NCBI GenBank assembly: GCA_015501595.1
Contig: JADNRX010000199.1
Location: 1 to 64,000, forward strand
Direction: 5' to 3'
Source: Hymenopellis radicata
Lineage: Eukaryota > Basidiomycota > Agaricomycetes > Agaricales > Physalacriaceae
DNA length: 64,000 nt
Shown: one piece after another, positions 24,081 to 33,147 of the stretch
Layout of the letters: the number at the start of each line of letters is the position of its first letter
How positions within the stretch are numbered: position 1 is the first letter of the stretch
The notes under the pieces: model-generated
What the model was told of the DNA's origin: nothing
Databases searched by the model: none
The model's input: the letters and a program-made list of their open reading frames with translations, nothing else
Translations under genes and position numbers: made by a program

Positions 24081-25859
24081 GGGGCCACCGGGGCTCTTCA
24101 AGCCCGCACACGTTTATCAGAGTTAGACCAGAGGGAGACGACGCAAAGTCGGTCTCAGTGACCATGGAAGACGATGCAAAATCGGTCTCCCCGACACAGC
24201 GCAACGACTCGAAGTCGGTTGCAGATCCCGCGGTATGCTGCCGTAGCGTTGCTACTGATAAGCGGGCCGTACTGAGCATTGTGCTCATTGATGGTGGTGG
24301 TGGGAAGGAGAGTGATCGAGTCTGAACCGTGATCGAATCCGAATAGTACTTGGATTCACGGTTCATGTCACCGCCAATAAATCTGGCCAATGCCAACAAC
24401 GATTCTTCTCTGAACACATGGAGATAACCATGTTAGAGATATTCCAAGTGAAATTGGGGCAGCCGGTGCTTTGCAACGAGCTAGAATGCTCGTTGTGTAT
24501 GGATGTGGATGGGATACTTGCCATGTAAGCAAATCCCCGTCGTTCCTTCCTGTACTAATGCCCGAATATACCTGGGATTAACACTAGACGTATATAGTAG
24601 CAAATACCGACAGTTGTTTGGCTACTCAGAGCTCCTCGTCGTCGTTCCGAGCGACGTTGAGGATGCTCCGAGCACGATCCGGCATTTGCCGGATCGTGAT
24701 CAGACCTCTTTGCTCGTCGCGTCTCCGCTCTTACCACCATGCCACTACGACGATGACACTGCATCCAGCCTCAGACTTTTGTCTGGGGCCTCTCTGTCTA
24801 ATCTCCTCTTATTCTCCTACCCTCTGGATCCCGGACTCGTCTTCAACAGCCGTAGACGTTGAACTTCGTGGCAGTAAGACCTCTAACGATGAGGCTACCG
24901 CGCCGTATAACATGGATGCGCCGTTGCGCTGGGACAATCAACGATAATGCAGATAACCCCCGCCCTGTCGTCCCGCAGGCTTCAAGCACGTTGGGTAGGA
25001 TTTGGGGCAGCGTGTTGTCTGCGGCGCCGGTTGGTGCGTTTTGTTTTGTTATACCTTAATTTCTCTCTTCATTCGTCGACGCCGTTCTTGGCGCCGTTGA
25101 TATCAACTATTTCCCTTTCCAATACCCCGCTGATTCTCCTCCCACTGCCAGAAAATTCCCCCAGTCCATTTTGCCGCCGGCACATGAGGCCACGTATCCC
25201 TCACGTGCCGGTTGGTTTAAAGTCCGTATCCGGATGCAGGGTCCCGATTATACACCTCTCCCTCTGTCCACCACCTCCCAATTGTGACTGCCTGTTCCAC
25301 CATGGCGCAGTGCTGCTCTGCGCACAGCTGTTGCCACTCGACACGCCGACGCTGCCTTGCGCACGTCGTCCTATGCGACGCTGACTTGTGCACGTTGTCC
25401 TGTGCACACTGTCCGACTTCCACAGTCTGTTTGTTGCGGGTCTTCCTCTGTTTGAGAACCCGCAGGTGTGTGGTCTGCTTTCTTCCTTTACGTCTGCTAA
25501 CCGTGTCACTGGCAGCCTGACAATCATAGAGGACCAGGACCACAATGCTCGAGGACGACAATGTCGACGCCCAATGGCGACATCGCCTTTTGATGCTGCT
25601 CTGTCTGTGCACATTGACTTTGATTGATTTTGGCTCGTGGGAGGAGGTCGTGCTTGCACATTGTCGATGATGACCTTGCTAGGTGCGTCGCTTGGTTTAT
25701 CTAGTTTGCATTTTTTTAATGAGTCTTTTCTCTTCCTAGGCTGCTTTACTCTGGCAACGCACATCTGCTCATAATGAGCAGAACCATACGGACGGCGACG
25801 AGCTCCACGATGAGCAACAAGCATTATGACGGGACCGAGGACCCAACGACGAGGATCAC

Positions 25860-26330
25860 CGAGGTTGAGGATGACGAGGCCTACAACAACGACGAGCAGG
25901 AGTATGAGGACTAGGACTGATGACAACGGTCATCAGTATGAGGACCACGAGCGCGAGGACGAGGACCACGACGAGCCGTGAGACATGGACGAGGACCATG
26001 ACGAGCCCTGAGGACGAGGACCTTCATCGAGGACCCGACGAGCATTGCGAGGGCGAAGACTACGATGCCGATGTGAACCATGATACTGGACGAGGACTAT
26101 GATGCTGACTTGGACCTACGTGGACAAGGACGATGATGCCGACGTGTTCGAGGACCGACGTGGACGAGGATGATGATGCCGATGTGGACGAGGCCCTACG
26201 TGGACAAGGATTACAATTCCGACGTGTTCGAGGACCGATGTGGACAAGGACTACAATGCTGACGTGTTTGAGGACTGCAACGCGTGTTTGAGGACTACGA
26301 TGCTGATGTGGGTGAAGAACGACGATGACT
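25860..26330. repeat. Degenerate GAC/GAGGAC acidic minisatellite
   Basis: The plus strand is a run of diverged units built from gaggac, gacga and gatgctgacgtg words. All frames give acidic or Thr/Arg-rich low-complexity peptides with scattered stops. It lies inside the 5.1-kb element. No protein function is claimed. Confidence 0.75.
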
Positions 26331-26610
26331 CCTCTGCAATGTGTTACTATACATGATACATTTACCATGGTGATGAATTAAATTGTATTCTTATATTTGT
26401 TTGTATTTCAATACATTTGAATTCATTGGCTTAATTCTCTTTGGCTTGAGTTGGTAGCTATATTCATATAATCATGTATCTTACATGACTTTAATAGAGC
26501 TTTTGAAGTATCTTTTGCTGTCTTTTTAGATGTATGTAGATGAGCTTAGAAGTGCCCTACAGTACACTTAGGACAAGGTTACCGGAGAGATCAGCTTTGG
26601 ACTGACTTTA

Positions 26611-26850
26611 GAGTGCTTTACAATAGCTTAGGTAGTGCCTTTTGAGTAACCGAAAGATATACCAAAGTCATCTTTGGAGAAGGTTCTCTGAGAGACATGC
26701 CTTATGCCGACTTCAGAGTGCTTTACAATAGCTTAGGGAGTGCCTTTTGAGTAACTGGAAGACATACCGAAGTCATCTTTGGAGAAGGTTCTCTGAGACA
26801 CATGCTTTATGGTGACTTCAGAGAGCTTTTTAATGGCTTTGGGAGTGACT
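26611..26850. repeat. 105-bp tandem repeat near the right end of the transposon
   Basis: The phrase gagtgctttacaatagctta starts at 26611 and again at 26716, and a diverged third copy starts at 26821. The period is 105 bp. The repeats are AT-rich and noncoding and lie within 400 bp of the right terminal repeat. Confidence 0.8.
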
Positions 26851-26985
26851 TAGGATATCTTGGAGTGACTTAGAGTATGTGTCTCCGATAACCTTCTCCG
26901 AAAGTAACTTTGTAGCCTTCTAGCTTTTGCAGCCTTTAAGCACTTTAAGTTATCCTAAGTCGTCTAAACGCATATAGGCCTTTCC

Positions 26986-27190
26986 AGATGTGTATAGTGT
27001 GATACCAGAGGAGTATGAGTGGGTTCATGAGTTGATGATGAATGAGCGCATGAGGGTTTCTTTTATTGCATACACAGTGCTAACGAGAGTAAGGGACATA
27101 GATAATGGGAGGCGCCTAAGAGCAGCATCCATTCCAACGCAGGAGGATCTAAATTATAGCTGGTTGGGTTATGATTCCGATAGCGACTAG
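26986..27190 (+). pseudogene. F-box/LRR-like gene, 3' part, beyond the 5.1-kb element
   Basis: The frame runs from DVYSVIPEEYEWVHEL to WLGYDSDSD and a stop at 27188-27190. It is in phase with the exon that ends at 21885 once the element is left out, and the acidic tail is a plausible C-terminus. Without the left part it has no start codon of its own. Confidence 0.6.
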
Positions 27191-27277
27191 TATTGGTAGG
27201 GACATATTTCCACTGTACGCAGTACTCACATACTGTTTCTTATGATCGCTTTACCCTGAGTGATTGATACCTTTGTT

Positions 27278-28141
27278 ATGAACTACGATGCAGCCAGCGT
27301 TACTGCAGGACGAGGGATCACCAATCGCGAGTTTGCTGCTGGAGGCCGGCCACCGTTTAGACCCGATGTCATTGTCTCCAGTGATTTGTACCCGCCTTCC
27401 GATGTTGACCCCACACAGAGGCCTTTGCGAGATTTGCCCGGGTACTTGGCATATCTTACATGCCCACTGGATGCCGACCAAATGCACCTGATACGACTTG
27501 TCGGGCCGCACTACGCGTGGGTGAAGAGGTTGTCCTCTGTGGGCGCAGCGTTAAGGGAGGATAAGTTGTGGGAGACATTTTGCCACTTCTATGAGCGCAT
27601 CTACAAGACGCGTCCGCTGAATTGTCTTCTGGAGGTGCGTTTTTGGTGTAACTGCATATATGAATACTAACTGAGGCTCTTGCGTGAAGGCCATGAAGTT
27701 TAGGCTGGATAATGCTCGAGCCGGTGTACTGTTTGACACTGCAATCTCTGTACCCCACACTGGTTTCCTTGGGGACTTCCGAGCTCTGTGTTTGGCAGAC
27801 GGGACAGATATCCTTTGGGAGAGCTATTCTGCGTGGAATACGCCGGCTTTTCTATGTTGTGCTCTAGACAAAACATTTGGTGGTGGGTGGTACTGGCACG
27901 GACTCGCGTGAGTGGCGATTGCTCCATGTGCTGGAATGTTGAATGACAACAAGCTAGTCAGCTGGTACACGAAGATAAAGAGCTGTTGGCCTGGGGATAC
28001 CGAGCAAGGCAGCATGTGTACAGCATGAATGTTTTGGATTTTGCCGTGAAGACAGCCTTCAAGGAGTACGAGCCTCCCTCTGAGCTGGCAGAGGTGGAGC
28101 TGCCTATTCGGCGAGGCGTAGACGAGGTGGGTTATTGGTGA
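27278..28141 (+). CDS. Hypothetical protein
   Basis: The first exon starts at ATG 27278 in an open frame and runs to about 27632 (contains RPDVIVSSDLYPPSDVDPTQ). It is followed by an intron with branch point actaac and acceptor gaag, a second exon at 27690-27908, an intron at about 27909-27961, and a third exon (LVHEDKELLAWGYRARQHVY) to the stop at 28139-28141. The phase across the second intron is one base off. I see no known domain, signal peptide or membrane segment. The gene may start further upstream. Confidence 0.5.
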
Positions 28142-28342
28142 ACCTGGAGGGGCGAACCTGAGCGGACAGATGTAGCTACATGCTGTTTGTTTGATATAAA
28201 GAGGTTGATACGCACAAACAAGTGTCACGTCCAGTTCGCGCCCTCTTCAGCCAGGACGCGCACACTGTGCCACCTGTAGCCCTTTCGTTCTTGCTTGCGT
28301 TTTTGGTTTATACAATTTTATCCATGTCGATCAGTTCACGGT

Positions 28343-28455
28343 GCGCATTCTTGGTGTACTGGGTGTAGCACCAACGTTCTGGTGTGTTTCCCCGGTGGCT
28401 GGGTTCGAATCCTATCGTGCGCTTGCGTACTCGTACACGTAAGGCCTCTCTTTTT
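28343..28455 (+). ncRNA. tRNA-like element with Pol III signals (not a canonical tRNA)
   Basis: A perfect B-box type word GGTTCGAATCC lies at 28402-28412, an A-box-like word tggtgtactgg lies at 28352-28362, and the ends 28343-28349 and 28416-28422 pair at 6 of 7 positions. A hairpin TTGGTG...CACCAA fits a D arm. A T6 run, a Pol III terminator, follows at 28450-28455. The anticodon arm does not fold properly, so this is a tRNA relic, a SINE-like sequence, or chance. Confidence 0.3.
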
Positions 28456-28513
28456 TGTAGGAAGAGTGTAAGATGAGTTATATACTCTTGAGGAGGCATG
28501 CGCTGTGTCAGAC

Positions 28514-28638
28514 GTCTATAATTGAACGCGCGCGCTGCGTCTATAATTGAACACGCGCGCAGCGTCTATAATTGGACGCGCGCGCTGCGTCTATAATTGA
28601 ACACGCGCGCTGCGTCTATAATTGGACGTGCACGCTCC
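28514..28638. repeat. GC-rich 25-bp tandem array, 5 units
   Basis: Units starting at 28514, 28539, 28564, 28589 and 28614 follow the pattern GTCTATAATTGRACRCGCGC plus five further bases. Each unit joins an AT half to an alternating CG half. Confidence 0.95.
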
Positions 28639-28759
28639 GCCACTTGCGTAGCCCCATTCGTATCTCAATGCCTGCATAACCATGACAGATATTGACGTGG
28701 TGGAGGCGATGACTTTAACTCGGACGAATGTATGTGCACGGTGGTATAAATTATTGTAT

Positions 28760-30180
28760 CTACATGCTGAAAGTGCGTACTTGAACATACGGTTCCTCAT
28801 CCATTGGGTAATACCAGAAGTCATGACCAAAGGGTATGGCACTCAACCTCTTGTCGATAGTCTCTTGCCCTAACTCTTTTCTCCGCCACTGCGCATTCGG
28901 TTGTCGAACCCATTCGCTCAAAATTCCACACGGCTCAACAGAGACATCCATTACGGACGACGGAACGCAATTGAGGTAGTAATCATAGCAAAAACTATGA
29001 AACAAGAACACCTGGGCCAAATTGCGATGGTTCCACTGTGCGATAATGCGGCGCTCATGCTCATAGTGAGCTGGGTCCAGCCGTGCAATGAGTTCCAAAG
29101 AGTCTCCCGGGCCTCCGTCATGGTCAGGAATATAGACATGGCGGCCGGTATCTGTCCACCCATGATTAAGCGGAATTATGGGAGATGGGTCGCTGAGGGC
29201 AAAGACTTCCAGACGAGCACAACCATTGAGGAAGTCACAGAAATCTGCACTCTGGAACCATGCGTCGACAATGCCAACAAGGCAAGGGCAGTCACTCTGT
29301 AAGCTTGTGAGCAGAAAGACTGCACTCAGGCTACAATACGCACCTTGGAGTATTCCCGGAATATGGCCAATATCCTCAACTTCTCCAGTGTATTCTCCTG
29401 CTGCCACGACCTTAAAGTGGATACCAAGACATCTGCACTCCATTCATGGTAGCGCAAAGTCACGTCCTGCAGCCGCAAATTTTGAAAACCTGAGGTGTCC
29501 TTTGGTAATGCCTCCATGTCTGTATCCAGGCAGGTAACGTTGGCGAATGAATATCGCCGTAGCCGAAGGGATGCTCGCCTAAGGATTTGCTGGCTAACTT
29601 GAATGCTGCGCAGAAGCTGTTCCACCTACAAGCCATCAGTCTGCGTGGGAGGAACAACAAGCAGTGCGTGGCGCACCCCACTATCGTAAAAACGAAGGCC
29701 TAACTGAGGCCTATAGTGTCCATACTGATCCAACAGAACAGCACTGCGTTGCAACAAAGCGAATACTGTACACTTTAATTCAATTCGTCGGTCACGGGTC
29801 ACAGAGGATCCGAAATCGACGAAAAGTCACAAGGGTCACGGCCAAAATTGAGAAAAAGTCCCCGGCGGGGCCCCGCCAGCCTCCCGCCGCAGCTCCGCCG
29901 CGGCGGCAATTACCATATATGGTAAGTCGACGAAATGAAAATTTCGTCAGAGCGGTCACAGGTCACATGGACCGACGAATTGATTGAAAGTCTACAGTAG
30001 TTTGTGGCAGCTCAAAAATCGGAACACAAAATGCCTGATAATCGCCTGCAGTTCCGGGGGGGCGGCTACGTATAGCTCGCAAATGCAACGCCTCTCTTCC
30101 AGCAGGTCTGCTTCATCGGCCTGCGGAACGTGAATTATAATTAACGAATATGATCATGGCATACTTACTTTGCGCTCCAT
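28760..30180 (-). pseudogene. LRR-like gene interrupted by a MITE
   Basis: Start MERK at 30180, an intron at about 30167-30118 (GTAAGT...CGCAG), then an exon reading ADEADLLEERRCICELYVAA up to SCHKL at 30000. There a 232-bp TA-flanked element (29766-29997) interrupts the codons. On the far side the frame resumes as FALLQRSAVLLDQYGHY, exactly in phase if the element and one TA are left out. Further exons are at about 29626-29342 (leucine-rich, after an acceptor cttgtag) and 29295-28760. The last exon ends VQVRTFSM. The family is the same loose F-box/LRR class as its neighbours, but the N-terminus shows no F-box I recognise. With the insertion in a coding exon the protein is truncated. Confidence 0.6.
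29766..29997. mobile_element. 232-bp MITE, Tc1/mariner-like (TA target duplication)
   Basis: The element is flanked by TA at 29764-29765 and 29998-29999. Its inverted ends start CTGTAC (left) and CTGTAG (right) and continue as ACTTT-(A/C)AATTCAATTCGTCGGTC-like sequence for about 28 bp. Inside the left end lies GGTCACGGGTCACAG; the centre is a GC-rich palindromic stretch around ggggccccgcc. It carries no coding region. Confidence 0.85.
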
Positions 30181-30461
30181 ATCGCGATGAGGAGTGAAAG
30201 CGCAAACTGATGCTCCACCCCCGCAGGGAACAATGGCACAACTTGAACGTGGTGGTACTCTGTCGAGAACGAAGTAGGCGGAGCCGAGTATCTGTACTGA
30301 GATCTCAGATCTAGGGACCGAAAGATGCCGTGCACGCTGCGTTTACGCCTGACACGTGCACGTCCAGATCAGCTGGGGCGCGCGCGTGGAAGTTCAAGTT
30401 GGGATTGAATTTGATTAATCTTATGAGACTTTAACAGACTTCAACACATGAATCTAGGTGC

Positions 30462-31766
30462 CTAAGCTCGCGGACATGCATGCCAACCAGCCCACTCCCA
30501 GCTGGCCACATCGGACACGCACAAGTCTTCAACTGTCTCCTGGATATATGCCGGCGCCGTCTCCCGTGCTAGGGCGCCCATGTAAGCACACATTTCTTGG
30601 CGCGCGCGCAGCCGTTGCGAGTCCTCTTCCTCGTGGTATAAGCACCGCCAACGAAGGTCCACACAGACCCGTGCGCTCACGAGTTCAGCCAAGGCTAGAC
30701 TTATCAGGTTCGTTATCCTGGCCGTTTGCAAGATGTTGCGTGAGGGCCCCATGACAAAGACTTCAAGGTGTGTAACCGTTAAGGTTGTTGCGTTGTCTGC
30801 GGCGCCCATAAGCAACTGCCCAGCACTACTTCCTGAGCGAAATAGATGGAAGGATAACCACAGCTCCTTCAGAGATGTTACGTTCGCGACATCCATAAAA
30901 CCTGTCGTCTCTGACTGAAGGTTATCAGGCAAGAAGTCTATGCATGGCTATTAGATACTTCATCGATAGCATGAACTGATCACATACTGAGCATGCATAG
31001 CCGTAAGCATTGAATGCCTGTAGTCCTCTATAACAGAAGTGTCGTACTGCTTGTTACGTCCGCGTCACAGGCGATATGGACGCACTGCACGTCAAACAGT
31101 ATCTTTCTGTCCGAGGTTGTAGTATTCTTCACAGTGTTGTCTAACACCAGATGTAGGGATGGAATCTTTAATGGTGGGCGCCCGCCAGCATTGCCTAATA
31201 CCACACCACCCAACAAGGCAAGCACAACCATGTGAGGAGCGAGTGTATTGACGCGGTGCAAAAGTTGATAATCCACGCGCACATGGCGCAGTTGTATGGT
31301 ACGCAGACTGAACCAGCGCACGCACCCCTCGCGGCGGCTTATTTCATGCGTGAATGTGACTTCACGAACTTTAATGAAGCGGTGGAGAACGTAGTCGATG
31401 GTGTGTGGAGTGATGGGGTGCAAAAATTCCACGACACGAATGCAATCCAAAATTTCCTGGGACGCCATAAAGGGTACGGCGACATCGCCAGCAGCATTGT
31501 AGTCGTTTGCTCTGATTACGACCTTTTCCCACAAGATGCGCCTAGCTGAATACACCCAAGCTTTGCTGACCAACATGAGAGTTTGGGCAATGGCTTTGCG
31601 TCCGGGTAACCGTTGGATACATAGGCGATGAGCGTCACTGTCCAAGTGCGCATCGCCTTGACAAGCGAAGGGAATGATATGCTCATCGAATAATTCCTGA
31701 GGAAACGACCTGAGCCGTGGTTAGTGTACTATGAAAAGTTCACAATTTAGCATTTAGCACTCACAT
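30462..31766 (-). CDS. F-box-like protein C with a start codon split by an intron
   Basis: The first exon ends ...CCACCAT at 31765. Intron 31764-31710 (GTGAGT...CTCAG) follows, and exon 2 begins G-TCG-TTT-CCT. Splicing creates CCACC-ATG and the protein MSFPQELFDEHIIPFACQ, a fair F-box. The body holds VSKAWVYSARRILWEKV and leucine-rich segments. The C-terminal exon (about 30925-30462) ends WEWAGWHACPRA at the stop 30462-30464, like the tails of paralogues A and B. The frame shifts near 31032-31033 (AA run, one base short), and the phase at the last intron (about 30985-30937) is uncertain. The 25-bp array at 31823 lies just upstream, in the promoter or leader. Confidence 0.6.
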
Positions 31767-31822
31767 GGTGGAGCACTTCGAAGTACAGCATAAGCATGTG
31801 AGACGCTGTTCCAACGGTTGAC

Positions 31823-32097
31823 GATGTATAGAGACAGCGTGCGCGTCGATGTATAGAGACAGCGTGCGCGTCGAGGTACAGAGCCAGCGTGCGCGTCGAT
31901 GTACAGAGCCAGCGTGCGCGTCGAGGTACAGAGCCAGCGTGCGCGTCGAGGTACAGAGCCAGCGTGCGCGTCGAGGTACAGAGCCAGCGTGCGCGTCGAG
32001 GTACAGAGCCAGCGTGCGCGTCGAAGTACAAAGCCAGCATGCGCGTCGAGGTACAGAGCCAGCATGCGCGTCGAAGTGTAGCGATAGCGTGCACTAC
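31823..32097. repeat. GC-rich 25-bp tandem array, 11 units
   Basis: Eleven units start every 25 bp from 31823 to 32073, with the pattern GAGGTACAGAGCCAGCGTGC plus GCGTC. The last unit is diverged. As 25 is not a multiple of 3, all frames are open by repetition, which makes long false open frames. Confidence 0.95.
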
Positions 32098-32640
32098 ATA
32101 GCATACATTGTTGTCTGATCTGGCATGTTGGGACTGGAAGGCGGCCTTTTCAGCGAGTACGTTCGCTGACCTACCTGGTTACTTCTTAACTCGCTGATGG
32201 ACTCAACAGCGTCAGATTTTGGGGCGGTTCCCCCCCAAAAAAACATCTGTACTTAGAAATTTTGTGTTTGTGCTACATGATGGCGTGCACGTCCACCCCG
32301 GGTGCTAACGTGCGGGCCGGACAAAAACGTGACGACCCCCACGGCGATGACCCTGGCCCTCCGGGTCTAATATACGGATAATTTGGCAAAAACCCTTTGA
32401 GTTCGAGTTGGAGGCCTAGCGGACCTGGAATTTAGGCGCACGTGACCTACTCGGCCATCTCGGCCGTGTTTATAAACCGGTTTATAAACACGCCTCTGGA
32501 GAAAAAAAATATTAAACTGTTTATTATACCACAAAATTAATATAAACTAAGCCCTAATACAAAGAGGACACCGGACTCACTCCCGCCTGCTACTAAGACG
32601 AGATTATAGTTGGATAGGCGTCCGAGACGCGAATCAGTGT
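32098..32640. other. Gene-free stretch with a long palindrome
   Basis: No coding signal is seen. The stretch holds a C8/A7 run near 32231-32244, one copy of the GTGCACGTCCA word near 32286 and the 28-bp palindrome at 32465-32492, followed by an A/T-rich segment. It may be a degraded transposon, but no ends were found. Confidence 0.5.
32465..32492. other. 28-bp perfect palindrome
   Basis: The half-site CGTGTTTATAAACC is followed at once by its exact reverse complement, with no spacer, centred on CC|GG at 32478/32479. It could bind a dimeric protein or form a cruciform. Confidence 0.9.
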
Positions 32641-32886
32641 CTAGTGGTTTTTAGGAAATGGGAAACCTTTAACCTTGCGCTTAAAAGAACCCAATTGCAC
32701 ACGCTCTAGAGGTGGCGTAAGCGTTGGACATGCTCCAGAGAAAGGACATGAGCTGCCTGAAACTTCGAGAAGCCCCTCCTGAAGAAGCCTCAGATCGTCA
32801 CGGCCATGGAAAGTAGTATAGATGCGGAGGCCTTGAGCAACACAGTTGTGGGATACCATTCCCGTGGGCGGAACATTCCAACACAT
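32641..32886 (-). CDS. Doubtful small open frame
   Basis: An 80-codon minus-strand frame ends ...VKGFPFPKNH at 32641, downstream of the dioxygenase gene. Its composition could be coding (a last exon), but no domain, splice signal or start is convincing. It may equally be untranslated sequence. Confidence 0.2.
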   Translation of the reverse strand: MCWNVPPTGMVSHNCVAQGLRIYTTFHGRDDLRLLQEGLLEVSGSSCPFSGACPTLTPPLERVQLGSFKRKVKGFPFPKNH

Positions 32887-33147
32887 CAGTCAATTGTCAT
32901 AACCTACCACCAAAATTTCTGTAGATTCCCATCCGCGAGGCCTGTCGTTGAGATAGGTTCTGCTTTAAAGTTCCAACACTTTGAGTACTCTAGGCATACT
33001 ACTCGGTGTTTGGCGCATGAGCGCTCCTTGAAACCAGAAGAGGTATATAATCTTGGTTGCGGTCGTCTTCTCGATATCCAAAGAGGTTTGAAAATGCATC
33101 AGCATTGGAAAAAGCACAGGGAGAAAAGTACATGTTACAGCAATGAC

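Larger units (their letters stand above)
21886..26985. mobile_element. 5,100-bp inverted-repeat transposon carrying host-gene pieces
   Basis: The left end GGAAAGGCCTATATGC (21886) is repeated inverted at the right end (26985). The imperfect terminal repeat is about 30 bp (27 of 31 positions match, with GGAAAGGCC at the tips). Removing 21886-26985 joins CAT-CA to A-GAT and restores an open exon of the surrounding F-box-like gene without loss or gain of bases, so no target-site duplication is seen. Inside are subterminal repeats rich in CTTAA/AGCTT words, pieces of BiP/Kar2 and a Rab6-type GTPase on the minus strand, a repeated exon-edge word at 23.5-24.1 kb, and an acidic minisatellite. No transposase is recognisable, so it is non-autonomous. 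The superfamily is unknown. Confidence 0.7.

Noticed and set aside
26060..26368. A 102-codon minus-strand frame rich in His, Arg, Pro and Val in the acidic minisatellite
   Set aside because: Low-complexity reverse reading of the GAGGAC repeat; no start, splice or domain evidence.
21886..26985. Calling the 5.1-kb element a Helitron because it carries gene pieces and shows no target duplication
   Set aside because: It has terminal inverted repeats of about 30 bp, which Helitrons lack, and no TC...CTRR ends or helicase were seen.
29766..29997. The 232-bp MITE as a new intron of the LRR-like gene
   Set aside because: The best GT...AG pair at its ends would leave extra bases and shift the frame, so intron-like removal would not rescue the protein.
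28514..32097. The 25-bp arrays as CRISPR-like repeats
   Set aside because: There are no spacers between units, the units are directly joined minisatellites, and the genome is eukaryotic.
31747..32118. Long open frames on both strands through the 31.8-32.1 kb array (repeats of VRVEVQSQRARR-like peptides)
   Set aside because: They exist only because a 25-bp unit without stops cycles through all frames. There is no start context or splice support, and the peptides differ by frame.
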